Notes: generated by a model not told the origin, from the sequence alone. DNA of 16,957 nucleotides from Ruminiclostridium sp. (GCA_017550775.1 JAFZOA010000448.1:1-16957); one strand, 5' to 3'. Counted from the stretch's first letter, positions 1-8,298 are shown. Numbers and translations are program-made.

Positions 1-144
1 GATATGCTCTTATGTGATGTTCTGAGTTCAAGGATCGACATCAAGCAGGCGTTAGTCGGCGAAAAGATCAAAGGCTTATCCGAAAAGGATCAGCTAAAGA
101 TAATCGAGGTTATAGAGCTGTTGGTGAAGCAGGCAGAATCTTGA
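1..144 (+). CDS. C-terminal end of a probable XRE-family regulator (5' cut by window)
   Basis: The frame is open from base 1 to a TGA at 142-144 and gives 47 residues. The end of the peptide (GLSEKDQLKIIEVIELLVKQ) resembles the helical tail that follows the helix-turn-helix in many clostridial XRE-family regulators, where a 'LSEEDK..I...I..LL' helix closes the protein. The DNA-binding part lies outside the window, so the call rests on the tail only. A strong hairpin terminator follows within 20 bases, so this is the last gene of its transcript. It could be a regulator of the element or of the chromosome next to it. Confidence 0.45.
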   Translation, partial: DMLLCDVLSSRIDIKQALVGEKIKGLSEKDQLKIIEVIELLVKQAES

Positions 145-162
145 TTTTCTACATAATTCGAC

Positions 163-190
163 AAATCAGCGGGAAACTGCTGATTTTTTT
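163..190 (+). terminator. Rho-independent terminator after the XRE-like tail
   Basis: AAATCAGC (163-170) pairs with GCTGATTT (179-186) around an 8-base loop and runs straight into a T tract. This is a clear intrinsic terminator for the partial gene ending at 144. Confidence 0.85.
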
Positions 191-230
191 ATTTCCCGTC
201 ACGTTTCCCGTTTTTTCGACAAAGTCTTTG

Positions 231-239
231 TGATATAAT
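231..239 (+). promoter_or_regulatory. Extended -10 promoter for the small Spo0A-C-like gene
   Basis: TGATATAAT (231-239) is an extended -10 with a perfect TATAAT hexamer. The -35 region (about 211-216, T-rich) is poor, which fits an extended -10 promoter. Transcription would start near 246, about 45 bases before the ATG at 292. Confidence 0.65.
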
Positions 240-291
240 ACCACTATCGGCGGCAAAAGCCGCTAATAATATTACAAGGGAGTTGTTTTCA

Positions 292-498
292 ATGAGCAAC
301 ATAATCAAGAAAGTAGCAAAGGAAAACGGAGTATCGGTCAAAGAAGTACGCAGGGACTTTGAGGAAATGATCAGAGTCGGTATGTCATCAACTGATCCGG
401 AGGCAATTATGTTTTGGTCGCAGTTTGGCGGTAAGACACCGACACCGGAGCAGTTTATAGCGGCGCTTTCAGCAGCCACCAAAGCGAGACTTACATAA
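292..498 (+). CDS. Small Spo0A C-terminal-domain-like protein
   Basis: 68 residues, soluble and helical. The start is the ATG at 292, because AAGGGAG (276-282) lies about 9 bases upstream; an in-frame TTG at 283 overlaps the ribosome site and is unlikely. The pattern 'IIKKVAKENGVSVKEVRRDFEEMIRVGM...TPTPEQFIAAL' matches, from memory, a family of 65-90 residue clostridial proteins that databases label 'sporulation initiation factor Spo0A C-terminal domain-containing'. The resemblance is to the helix-turn-helix fold and does not imply a sporulation role. There is no receiver domain. The gene has its own promoter and stands alone, converging with the minus-strand gene at 543-1199. A small DNA-binding protein is the best guess; its target is unknown. 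Confidence 0.6.
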   Translation: MSNIIKKVAKENGVSVKEVRRDFEEMIRVGMSSTDPEAIMFWSQFGGKTPTPEQFIAALSAATKARLT

Positions 499-526
499 AA
501 AGAATCCTCGGCATTTCTGTCGAGGA
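495..526 (-). terminator. Terminator of the minus-strand EamA/hypothetical operon
   Basis: TCCTCGGCA (505-513) pairs with TGTCGAGGA (518-526), with one G-U pair, around a TTTC loop. Read on the minus strand the stem is followed by TTCTTTTTATG, so it terminates the transcript of the gene ending at 543. On the plus strand no T run follows, so it is a weaker end for the gene ending at 498. Confidence 0.75.
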
Positions 527-542
527 CTCAAATGTCAGATGT

Positions 543-1199
543 TTATTCTTCATATCCGAAAAACTCTTTTAATCCTGCTCTTTCTTTGAGCAGTTCAGGG
601 GTAAAGCCGTAGTGCGCGGCGGATGCGATACCAACGACTTCTTTCAGAAAATCATCATAAGGGAGATCAAGCCACTCTTCCGGTATTTCACGCCGTATAG
701 TGCCGCCGTCATTATGGCTGCCGCCCCACCACCACGCTTCATCAAGCTCTGCCTGATATGTACCGTCGTCCATTTTGTTAAAAGCGTACCACGAACACCA
801 TTCCCGCATTCCCTCCGGAGTTTTCTCGCCCTCGTAATGCGGAGCATCGTGCGGTAACGGAGAGTAGTCAGGGGCTCCTTTACTTGCGGAACGCCGATAT
901 ACCGAGAATCGCTCGCCCGTTTCTTTGGGCTGCCGTTCAAGTGTTAAAAGCCCTTTGCGGTATATGATACGCTTTCTACCTGACACACGGTTTTCGTCCT
1001 TTAAAATTTGGGGAAAGATTGCAGGGGGCTTTTTTCCTTTGTATTCCTTATGTAAACCAAGTTCTTTCAATTCTTCCTCTATATCCCACGGACTTCCCCA
1101 ATTAAGGCTAAAGGATACCGAGTTATCATCATAGATGTTATAATACCCGATATTCTTTTCATTATATTTTACGATGTAATCATCTAAAAGCAGACTCAT
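543..1199 (-). CDS. Hypothetical protein, charged and aromatic-rich
   Basis: 218 residues, soluble, with no signal peptide or membrane segment. I do not recognise the family. It is rich in aromatic and charged residues, including WGSPWDIEEEL near residue 35 and a WWWGGSHNDGG stretch in the second half, and ends with an acidic FFGYEE tail. The start ATG (1199-1197) has GAGG 7 bases upstream. It lies 21 bases downstream of the EamA-type transporter and has no promoter of its own that I can see, so the two are probably cotranscribed from the promoter at 2122-2150 and end at the hairpin at 505-526. It has no obvious link to conjugation and may be cargo. It is real by length, ribosome site and operon position; its function is unknown. 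Confidence 0.7.
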   Translation of the reverse strand: MSLLLDDYIVKYNEKNIGYYNIYDDNSVSFSLNWGSPWDIEEELKELGLHKEYKGKKPPAIFPQILKDENRVSGRKRIIYRKGLLTLERQPKETGERFSVYRRSASKGAPDYSPLPHDAPHYEGEKTPEGMREWCSWYAFNKMDDGTYQAELDEAWWWGGSHNDGGTIRREIPEEWLDLPYDDFLKEVVGIASAAHYGFTPELLKERAGLKEFFGYEE

Positions 1200-1220
1200 A
1201 GTTAAGCCTCACATATATTT

Positions 1221-2096
1221 TTATGCCCATATAGCAAGTGCAAGTGTACCGAATACCATAAGAATCAACCCGATAAGAGCTTTTTTACCGAGTTTTTCCT
1301 TAAACACAATAAATGAGAATATAATTGAAACGATGATACTCATTTTATCTATCGGCACTACCACGCTGACGATACCGTTTTGAATCGAATAATAATAGCA
1401 TAGCCAGCTGCCGCCCGTTGCAAGCCCCGATAATGCTATAAACACGAGTTCCTTTTTATTAAGAGTTCTCAATTGTTTATGCTTGCCTTTTATCAATACG
1501 ATAAGCCACGCCATTATGAGTACTACGCAAGTGCGGATCGCAGTTCCGAGGTTGGATTCTACGCCGGTTATTCCGACCTTTGCAAGAATAGATGTCAATG
1601 CGGCAAATACAGCCGAGCCGATTGCATACGGGAGCCACAATGCTTTCGTTTCTTTGGCTTCTGTATTTTTCTTCTCTATCATCAGAAATACGCCAATTGC
1701 CAAAAGAACGGTACCTATAAGTTTTACTGCAAGGTTGTTTGTTTCACCGAACAGGATAATTGCAAGAAGTACGGTCAGTACTGTGCTTGACTTGTCTATA
1801 GGAACGACTTTGTTGACATCTCCCATAGACAGCGCCTTGAAATAGCATATCCAAGAAGCTCCGGTAGCTATTCCCGAAAGAACGAGAAACAAAAGTGATA
1901 CGGGTGCGATCTCCGAAATGCTGCCGGCAGAGCCCACGATAAAAACCATTATCCACGAAAACAATAAAACGACTATTGTTCTCAGAGCAGTCGCCAAATC
2001 GGAGTCGGTTTCTTTAATGCCGCATTTTGCGAGTATAGAAGTCAAACCTGCAAAGAGGGCGGATAAGACCGCCATTACAAGCCACATCATAGTCAT
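1221..2096 (-). CDS. EamA/DMT-superfamily transporter
   Basis: 291 residues, almost entirely hydrophobic, with about ten predicted membrane helices. It is a tandem duplication of a five-helix unit: 'LSALFAGLTSILAKCGI...ALRTIVVLLFSWIMVFI' near residue 8 recurs as 'AVFAALTSILAKVGI...AIRTCVVLIMAWLIVLI' near residue 165, and 'ALSMGDVNKVVPIDKSSTVLTVLLAIILFGE' recurs as 'SIQNGIVSVVVPIDKMSIIVSIIFSFIVFKE'. This is the hallmark of EamA proteins in the drug/metabolite transporter superfamily, which export or import small metabolites across the cell membrane. The substrate cannot be told from sequence. The start is at 2096 with GAAAAGG just upstream; a strong promoter lies at 2122-2150. The hypothetical gene at 543-1199 follows in the same transcript. 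Confidence 0.9.
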   Translation of the reverse strand: MTMMWLVMAVLSALFAGLTSILAKCGIKETDSDLATALRTIVVLLFSWIMVFIVGSAGSISEIAPVSLLFLVLSGIATGASWICYFKALSMGDVNKVVPIDKSSTVLTVLLAIILFGETNNLAVKLIGTVLLAIGVFLMIEKKNTEAKETKALWLPYAIGSAVFAALTSILAKVGITGVESNLGTAIRTCVVLIMAWLIVLIKGKHKQLRTLNKKELVFIALSGLATGGSWLCYYYSIQNGIVSVVVPIDKMSIIVSIIFSFIVFKEKLGKKALIGLILMVFGTLALAIWA

Positions 2097-2121
2097 TGCC
2101 TTTTCAAAAATGTTTTTTTAG

Positions 2122-2150
2122 ATTATACCATACATAAGAGCTTTTGTAAA
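2122..2150 (-). promoter_or_regulatory. Sigma-A promoter for the EamA transporter operon
   Basis: On the minus strand, TTTACA (2150-2145) and TATAAT (2127-2122) are separated by exactly 17 bases, a near-perfect vegetative promoter, about 25 bases before the start codon at 2096. The -35 overlaps the hairpin at 2136-2157 that precedes topB on the other strand. Confidence 0.8.
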
Positions 2151-2165
2151 GGCTCTTTTTATTTT
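2136..2165 (+). terminator. Hairpin with T tract ahead of topB
   Basis: AAGAGC (2136-2141) pairs with GCTCTT (2152-2157), extended by TTT/AAA past a one-base bulge, and is followed by TTTATTTT. It is a typical terminator shape but lies about 20 bases before the topB start. It may stop plus-strand read-through into topB or act as an attenuator in its leader; no plus-strand promoter is obvious after it. Confidence 0.6.
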
Positions 2166-2186
2166 ACCTTGAAAGGAATGGTATGT

Positions 2187-4271
2187 ATGCAGCTTGTGAT
2201 CTGTGAAAAACCGAGTGTCGGGGCTACTTTGGCTAAGGCTCTCGGAGCGAATGAGCGTAAAGCCGGATATTTTGAGGGCGCTAACCTTATTGTCTCGTGG
2301 TGTATTGGTCATCTCGTAGAGCTTGCCAATGCCGATGTGTATGATGAACGCTACAAGAAATGGAATATCGCTGATCTGCCCATTATCCCACAGGAATGGC
2401 AGTTTATCGTATCTGCCGACAAGAACGAACAGTTTGAGGTACTGCGGGGTCTTATGAATGATAATCGTGTTTCCGAGGTTGTGAACGCTTGCGATGCCGG
2501 ACGCGAGGGCGAGCTTATTTTCCGTCTTGTGTATAACAAGATCGGCTGTACAAAGCCTGTCAAGCGTCTTTGGCTCTCGTCTATGGAAGAAAAAGCGATA
2601 ACGGCGGCATTTGCCGACCTCAAAGACGGCAAGGATTACGAGAACCTTTACCGCTCGGCGCTGTGCCGGTCAAAGGCCGATTGGATAGTCGGTATCAACT
2701 CTACCCGTCTTTTCTCAAAGATGTATAACAAGAAGCTGAACGTCGGGCGCGTACTGACACCAACGCTTGCAATACTGCTTGACCGTGAACAGGCTATTGC
2801 AGACTTCAAAAAGGAGAAGTATTATACGATCAGGCTCAAAGGTGACGGTCTTGACGCTGTTTCTGAGAAGATCACGAACGAGGACGAAGCAAAGCGTATC
2901 GCCGGAGAGTGCAGTGGAAAGACTGCCGTCGTGAAATCTGTTAAGACTGAACGAAAGACAATAAGTCCTCCGAAGCTGTATGATTTGACCACCTTGCAGC
3001 GTGAGGCAAACAGGTTTTACGGATACACCGCACAGCAAACGCTCGACTATACTCAGTCGCTCTATGAAATGCAGTTATGCTCATATCCGCGAACGGACAG
3101 CCAGTATCTGACCGAGGATATGGAAGAAACGGTGCTTTCCACAGCAAAGAGTATCGTCGGAAAGCTCCTGTTCTTTGACGGAATCAGGATAACAGATGTT
3201 ACCAAGCGATTGCTTAATAACAGCAAGGTCACAGACCATACCGCGATAATTCCCACCGGAAAGCTCCGAAACATCTCTCTTGATGAAGTTCCGAACGGAG
3301 AGAAGAACATTCTCTACCTCATAGCCTGCCGCCTTTTATCCGCATTAAGCTCCCCATATATCTATGATACCGTTACCGCCGAGATCGAGTGTAACGGTAT
3401 TATTTTTATGGCAAAAGGCAGAACGGTCATTTCCGAGGGATTCAAGGCTATCGAAAAGGCTTTCAGACAGTTTCAGAAATGCAAGGAAGATGCGGACGAG
3501 TCAGACGATGTGCCTGTGCTGGCTCTTACAGAGGGTCAGACGATAACCGGCATATCCACCGAGATCAGTGAGAACTACACGCAGCCGCCGAAGCATTTTA
3601 CCGAGGACACACTTCTTTCGGCTATGGAACGTGCGGGTACAGAGGATATTACCGAGGAAGTTGAGCGTTCGGGACTTGGTACTCCTGCGACCCGCGCGGG
3701 AATAATCGAAAAGCTCACTAAATCGGGCTTTGTCTCCCGCGATAAGCGAAATCTTATCGTAAGCGCCAGCGGAAATGAGCTTGTTTCCTTTATGCCGGAA
3801 ATCATCAAGTCTGCTAAGCTGACCGCCGATTGGGAAAATAAGCTGTCGCTTATGGCACAGGGTAAGTTCACCGAGGCGCAGTTTATGGCTGACATCGAAC
3901 GCCTTATGACTGATATTATCTCTCAGGCAAATAGCGAGTTTGATGAAAGCAAGGTCGCGGCGTTCGGCGGCGAGGCTTTCGGTACTTGTCCGAGGTGCGG
4001 TAAGAAGATACTGAAAACGTCGAAAGCCTACTCCTGCGAGAGTAAAGCCTGCGGATTCACTATTTGGAAGAACAACAAGTTTTTTGAGAACGCACGGAAA
4101 GAGCTTACCGACGATATGGTGAAGAAAATGCTCACCAAAGGCAAGGTCGCGGTAAGCGGCTTGTATTCACAGAAGTCCGGCAAGACCTACGATGCCGTTA
4201 TAAGTCTTGAAGATACCGGCAAGTATGTGAACTTCAAGCTCGAATTTCCCGCCAACAAGAAAGGTAGGTAA
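2187..4271 (+). CDS. topB: DNA topoisomerase III (type IA)
   Basis: 694 residues. Type IA topoisomerases cut one DNA strand through a 5'-phosphotyrosine and pass another; the TopB class resolves single-stranded and catenated intermediates and is frequent on ICEs and conjugative plasmids. The N-terminal TOPRIM domain opens with QLVICEKPSVG (metal-binding E7) and holds DAGREGE (from D103). The nucleophile is Y300 in SYPRTDSQYL. A zinc ribbon at the C-terminus starts with CPRCGKK (C601) and continues to CESKACGF. The start is the ATG at 2187: AAAGGA (2172-2177) is 9 bases upstream, and the peptide then begins MQLVICEKPS as in the family; the in-frame TTG 2169 and ATG 2178 are too close to that site. 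The gene is complete, and the ArdC-like gene starts 2 bases after its stop, so the two are translated as one operon. Confidence 0.95.
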   Translation: MQLVICEKPSVGATLAKALGANERKAGYFEGANLIVSWCIGHLVELANADVYDERYKKWNIADLPIIPQEWQFIVSADKNEQFEVLRGLMNDNRVSEVVNACDAGREGELIFRLVYNKIGCTKPVKRLWLSSMEEKAITAAFADLKDGKDYENLYRSALCRSKADWIVGINSTRLFSKMYNKKLNVGRVLTPTLAILLDREQAIADFKKEKYYTIRLKGDGLDAVSEKITNEDEAKRIAGECSGKTAVVKSVKTERKTISPPKLYDLTTLQREANRFYGYTAQQTLDYTQSLYEMQLCSYPRTDSQYLTEDMEETVLSTAKSIVGKLLFFDGIRITDVTKRLLNNSKVTDHTAIIPTGKLRNISLDEVPNGEKNILYLIACRLLSALSSPYIYDTVTAEIECNGIIFMAKGRTVISEGFKAIEKAFRQFQKCKEDADESDDVPVLALTEGQTITGISTEISENYTQPPKHFTEDTLLSAMERAGTEDITEEVERSGLGTPATRAGIIEKLTKSGFVSRDKRNLIVSASGNELVSFMPEIIKSAKLTADWENKLSLMAQGKFTEAQFMADIERLMTDIISQANSEFDESKVAAFGGEAFGTCPRCGKKILKTSKAYSCESKACGFTIWKNNKFFENARKELTDDMVKKMLTKGKVAVSGLYSQKSGKTYDAVISLEDTGKYVNFKLEFPANKKGR

Positions 4272-4273
4272 GA

Positions 4274-7200
4274 ATGCCGTCAACCGAAAACGAAAGAGCG
4301 GCTATACCGCTGTATAAAGATGATTTTCAAACAGCAAGAGAGAAAGGTGAGCTTGATATTGCTCGTCTTAGCTATCAGACGAATATTGCCTGTGCAAAGG
4401 ATATTGACGAAACAATAGCAGCTAACCATTTAGATAATATCCTTGATACCGACAAGATCGTAGATGAGCTTGTTGAAAAGTACAGCGCAGAACGTATTGC
4501 ACACGTTCTCGCTGCAAGGATAACGAACGCGAGTTGGGACGGGCGTTACTCCCGCAAATCAAGCGCGTGGGCGGAGCAGGAAATGAACGGTATCTCCGAT
4601 GACGTTAAGGAAAGGTCAAAGAATTATCCTGTTACTGCCCACCCCGTGCTTGTGAACGCTGTTGCCGAAAGATTTATGGCATTTCAGCGTGAGCGTGAAA
4701 AGACTGCTATCCTTAGTGAAGCTATGCCGGAACAGGCTTCGGCTGCCGCATATCCGAGTGCTAAGGAACGTATGCAGGAGCTTACGGATATGCTCGAAGC
4801 CGGTATTCGTGATGTGTTTGCAAGTGACAGATACAAGGAAATGCTTGCGGTAATGTCGAAGTTTCACAACTATTCTGTCAACAATACTATCCTTATCGCC
4901 TCGCAGATGCCCGACGCTACGCTTGTTGCGGGTTTCAATCAGTGGAAAAAGGACTTCGGGCGCAGCGTTCTTAAAGGAGCGAGAGGTATCAGAATACTCG
5001 CTCCGAACGCATACAAGGCACAGAAAGAGGAAATAAAGCGCGACCCCGATACTGATTTACCGATTATGGACAAGGACGGTAATCTTGTCAAGGAAGTCGT
5101 AGAGGAAACACGAATTGCGTTCAAGCCCGTGACTGTGTTTGATGTATCTCAGACTGACGGAAAGCCGCTGCCTGACATCGGCGTTGATGAACTGAACGGC
5201 GATATTAAGGACTTCGACAAGCTGATGAATGTCCTGCGGGAAGTTTCCCCCGTGCCTATCAAGTTTGCGCCTATCAGTACGGACGCGAAAGGCTTTTATG
5301 ACCCGACGGCAAAATCCATTACTATCAAAGAGGGTATGTCGGACGTTCAGACCGTCAAGACCGCTATACACGAGATCACTCACGCAAAGCTACACGATCT
5401 GGATAATGTAAAGGCACAGGGAGAAAAGCCGAAAGACCTGAATACAAAAGAGGTCGAGGCTGAAAGCGTAGCATTTGCGGTATGTCAGCACTTCGGAATA
5501 GATACGTCCGATTACAGCTTCGGATATGTGGCGAGTTGGAGCAAGGCAAAAGATACACCGGAGCTGAAAGCGTCTCTTGAAACAATACACGATACCGCCG
5601 CCGAGCTTATTACCGCTATATCTGAAAAGTATCTCGGTATCGAAAAGGACAAGGCTCTGACACAGGACTCCAATATCATCGGAAACGTGCGTTATGCCGA
5701 CATACAGGTAAAACAGTATCAGAGACTTCCCACCGAAACTGCTCTTGATGTTGCCGCAAAGCTCGATGATATGGGCATTTCGTACAGCGGACGTATAACC
5801 GGCGATAACACTACTCTGACTTACGACAAAGCGGACGCTGAGACGTTCAAGTCTGTTGTTGATGAAGTCAAAGCGGAGCGTCAGAACGAACAGAAAGCTG
5901 ATATAATCGGCAATACGCCTTTCAGGGATATATCCGATAAGCGGTATATGAAGCTCAGAAACGATGTTGCCGAGAAGGTCGCGGAACAACTCTATGCCGA
6001 GGATATTCCTTTCAGCGGCAAGGTCATAAGTGGCTACACCACTATCACAGTAAACAAGGATGACGAGCTGCGCTGTTCCGCTATTGCCAAAGGTCTGACG
6101 GAACCGGCACGAAAGGACATTATCGGGAATGTCAAGTACAGCGACATTAAGGACAAGACGTACTTCAAACTTGAACCGGAGACTGCCGAAAAGGTCGCCG
6201 CAAAGCTCGATGAGATGGGCGTAAAGTTCAGCGGTAAACTCGGAGACGATAAAACTACCATTACCATTGATAAAGCCGATACAAAGGCTTATCAGGCAGC
6301 CGTCAAGGAAGTGACCGCCGCCGAACGTAAACCGCAGGAGCGTTCCGATGTTATTGGAAACACCCCCTATCGCCTTATTGCCGAGAAGTCTTACAGAAAA
6401 GTACCCGTTGAGAATATGAAAGCGGTTTCTGATACTCTTACTGCGCTCGGCGTAAAGTTCAGCGGACAGATAAAGGACGGCTCGGTAACATTCACAGTAT
6501 CAAAGCCCGACGTACCGAAGATAGATGCTGCTATTGACAAGGCGAACGGTATTTCTATGATCGAGACCCCGGAAGAAAAGCCGTCTGCGCGTTCCGATAA
6601 GGGACAGATAATCGGCAATACCGAGTTTAAGGCTATTCCCGCAAAGACCTATACAACGGTATCTACGGCGGATTTGCCTAATGTTACGAAACGTTTTGAA
6701 GAAGCCGGAATTAAGTACAGCGGACGCATTGACGGGGATGTCACAAAGCTCACGACTTCCAAAACGGACTCCAAAAAGGTTTCGGCGATACTTGATGAAA
6801 TCAATGGAATAAAGGAAATCAGGGAGACTGCCGCCGAGAAAGCACCTGAGAAAAAGAGCAGTATAATCGGAAATGCCGATTATAAGTCTATCCCCGACAA
6901 GCAGATAACGAGAGTTCCGACAGCAAATGTTGACGAGATTGCAAAGAGGCTCGATGCTGCGGGTATTCAGTTCAGCGGTGTCAGAGGACGCGACAAGTCC
7001 GCTATAACCGTTACAAAAGCCGATATTCCGAAGCTGAATGAGATAATGGACGAGATAGGCGTTAATCTTGCGGACAGCCTTAAACCGATTGATTATCAGA
7101 AGCCGAAAGAAAAAGAAATGACGTTCGGTGCCGTAAGAACAAGTAAGATCATCGGTAATACGCCGTACAAGGAGATAGCGCAAAAGGTCTATGAGAAGTT

Positions 7201-8128
7201 CCCGACGGATCAGGCTCTTGAAGTCGCAAAGCTGCTTGAAGAAAAAGGAGCAAGATTCAGCGGTCGTGTAAATGGCGAGAATACTACACTGACTATTGAA
7301 AAGGCTGATTTAGGGCTGTTGGACGCTGCTATGGCAGATTACAGAGATCGGATTGAAAGACCTCAGCCGGAAAAACCGGAGAAAAAGCCCGAATGGAGAA
7401 TGTACGTTATCCCTGACCTGTACACTTGGGCAAATCGCAATACCGGCAAGCCTATGACCCCTATCGAGTATTTTGACACATTTGCAGAGGCAAAACAGAG
7501 GTTTGACGAACTTCGCGGACAGTCGTACAACTCCGAGCCTGTGATAAATCCGAGTACGAGCAGACCGCCCGCAAGACTGACACTCGGACTTGAAAGCGAT
7601 GCTCACAAGGCGGCTTGTGATATTCTTCACGTTTGCGGAGGAAAGAATGTTCTTCTTGAGGATTTTGCAAGAATGGACGAAGTAAGGACACAGCCGGAAG
7701 CCGTTGACCTTGTGGCTCAGACTGCAAGAGAGATAGGCTTTGACACGGTTTCGCATTATGAGAAGCTCCCTGACGGGTCATATCCAAAAGAGCCGGAAAT
7801 GATACCGTTTGAAAAGTGGGATAATAAGTATTTCGCTGTTAAAAACAAGGAAACTGAGCATACTCCGGTTTATCCGCACGATCTTGAATATGCGAGAAGC
7901 CACAACGAAATGCCGGCTCTTGTTCAGAGTATGCAGGCAAACAGAATGTGTGCTTTTGAAATAAATCATAATGCCGATATTTACGCTATCAGCGGTAAGC
8001 TCGATAAATTAGCCGAAAAGATAGTCGAGAAATACGGCATTGAGCGTCCTATGTTTGTTCTTGCTCACAACATTCAGCACGACAAGCACAATCTTCACGA
8101 CTTGAAGGCTAAAGCGATAGAGACATAA
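4274..8128 (+). CDS. ArdC/LtrC-like antirestriction-type protein with zincin site and seven internal repeats
   Basis: 1284 residues, in this order. Residues 10-130 resemble DUF3849 ('IPLYKDDFQTAREKGELD', 'WDGRYSRKSSAWA'). About 165-300 is an ArdC N-terminal single-stranded-DNA-binding domain ('HNYSVNNTILIASQMPDATLVAGFNQWKKDFGRSV', 'GARGIRILAP'). About 320-460 is an M78-like metallopeptidase domain with H366-E-I-T-H370 and a downstream EVEAESVAFAV that may carry the third ligand. Residues 468 to about 1035 are seven repeats of 72-95 residues beginning IIGN. About 1039-1110 resembles YodL-like modules. The last 90 residues ('VYPHDLEYARSHNEMPA...YGIERPMFVLAHNIQ') look like a second, diverged DUF3849. 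ArdC proteins protect incoming single-stranded plasmid DNA from restriction; that role here is inferred. The gene follows topB by 2 bases. Its last codons and stop overlap an antisense hsdS segment, so the 3' end may be truncated. Confidence 0.85.
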   Translation: MPSTENERAAIPLYKDDFQTAREKGELDIARLSYQTNIACAKDIDETIAANHLDNILDTDKIVDELVEKYSAERIAHVLAARITNASWDGRYSRKSSAWAEQEMNGISDDVKERSKNYPVTAHPVLVNAVAERFMAFQREREKTAILSEAMPEQASAAAYPSAKERMQELTDMLEAGIRDVFASDRYKEMLAVMSKFHNYSVNNTILIASQMPDATLVAGFNQWKKDFGRSVLKGARGIRILAPNAYKAQKEEIKRDPDTDLPIMDKDGNLVKEVVEETRIAFKPVTVFDVSQTDGKPLPDIGVDELNGDIKDFDKLMNVLREVSPVPIKFAPISTDAKGFYDPTAKSITIKEGMSDVQTVKTAIHEITHAKLHDLDNVKAQGEKPKDLNTKEVEAESVAFAVCQHFGIDTSDYSFGYVASWSKAKDTPELKASLETIHDTAAELITAISEKYLGIEKDKALTQDSNIIGNVRYADIQVKQYQRLPTETALDVAAKLDDMGISYSGRITGDNTTLTYDKADAETFKSVVDEVKAERQNEQKADIIGNTPFRDISDKRYMKLRNDVAEKVAEQLYAEDIPFSGKVISGYTTITVNKDDELRCSAIAKGLTEPARKDIIGNVKYSDIKDKTYFKLEPETAEKVAAKLDEMGVKFSGKLGDDKTTITIDKADTKAYQAAVKEVTAAERKPQERSDVIGNTPYRLIAEKSYRKVPVENMKAVSDTLTALGVKFSGQIKDGSVTFTVSKPDVPKIDAAIDKANGISMIETPEEKPSARSDKGQIIGNTEFKAIPAKTYTTVSTADLPNVTKRFEEAGIKYSGRIDGDVTKLTTSKTDSKKVSAILDEINGIKEIRETAAEKAPEKKSSIIGNADYKSIPDKQITRVPTANVDEIAKRLDAAGIQFSGVRGRDKSAITVTKADIPKLNEIMDEIGVNLADSLKPIDYQKPKEKEMTFGAVRTSKIIGNTPYKEIAQKVYEKFPTDQALEVAKLLEEKGARFSGRVNGENTTLTIEKADLGLLDAAMADYRDRIERPQPEKPEKKPEWRMYVIPDLYTWANRNTGKPMTPIEYFDTFAEAKQRFDELRGQSYNSEPVINPSTSRPPARLTLGLESDAHKAACDILHVCGGKNVLLEDFARMDEVRTQPEAVDLVAQTAREIGFDTVSHYEKLPDGSYPKEPEMIPFEKWDNKYFAVKNKETEHTPVYPHDLEYARSHNEMPALVQSMQANRMCAFEINHNADIYAISGKLDKLAEKIVEKYGIERPMFVLAHNIQHDKHNLHDLKAKAIET
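5675..7373 (+). repeat. Seven tandem protein repeats (IIGN...FSG...TTLT.KAD) inside the ArdC-like gene
   Basis: Copies start at codons 5675, 5903, 6119, 6350, 6608, 6863 and 7148 (residues 468, 544, 616, 693, 779, 864 and 959). Each reads roughly I-I-G-N-x2-[YF]-x2-I-x2-K-x-[YI], then an amphipathic helix ending in G-[IVA]-x-[YF]-S-G, then a short sheet (T-x-[LI]-T) and often K-A-D. Periods of 72-95 residues vary because of charged linkers. They are conserved at protein level and differ in DNA, so the duplications are old. Copy 2 has lost the KAD end, and copy 5 reads KTD. Confidence 0.85.
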
Positions 8129-8298
8129 TAACTGCGGGATAAATCTACAGTATGGTTAGGATCAATGTCTGTTCCAGTTATTAAATAGTAATCTCCTGTT
8201 GTCATATATTCGTCTTTTGTTAAGGCTTGCCAGCCAACTCTTGACTTGATATACATTTGGTCGCCTAACTCACGCTGTTCCCAAGCAAAAGTAAAATA
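8119..8298 (-). pseudogene. hsdS: Antisense hsdS segment (start of a target-recognition domain), truncated
   Basis: Read on the minus strand from about 8298, the frame gives FTFAWEQRELGD followed by 'IKSRVGWQALTKDEY', 'GDYYLITGTDID' and ...SYYVS. This is the usual opening of a HsdS half: the FT.AWEQR.LG junction and the GWQ.L...Y / YLLITGTD / CYYVS landmarks of type I restriction specificity subunits. Similarity ends at YYVS (8130-8119), after which the frame enters the antisense of the ArdC-like gene and stops at 8097-8095. More than 100 residues of the target-recognition domain and the conserved C-terminal helix are missing. There is no start codon with a ribosome site. It is either a silent cassette that can be moved by recombination at the inverted repeat, or a remnant. 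Confidence 0.75.

Noticed and set aside
5390..7183. Long minus-strand open frames (199 and 227 codons) inside the ArdC-like gene
   Set aside because: They are mirror frames of a long repetitive coding region, have low-complexity compositions and no ribosome sites, and overlap a gene with clear domains.
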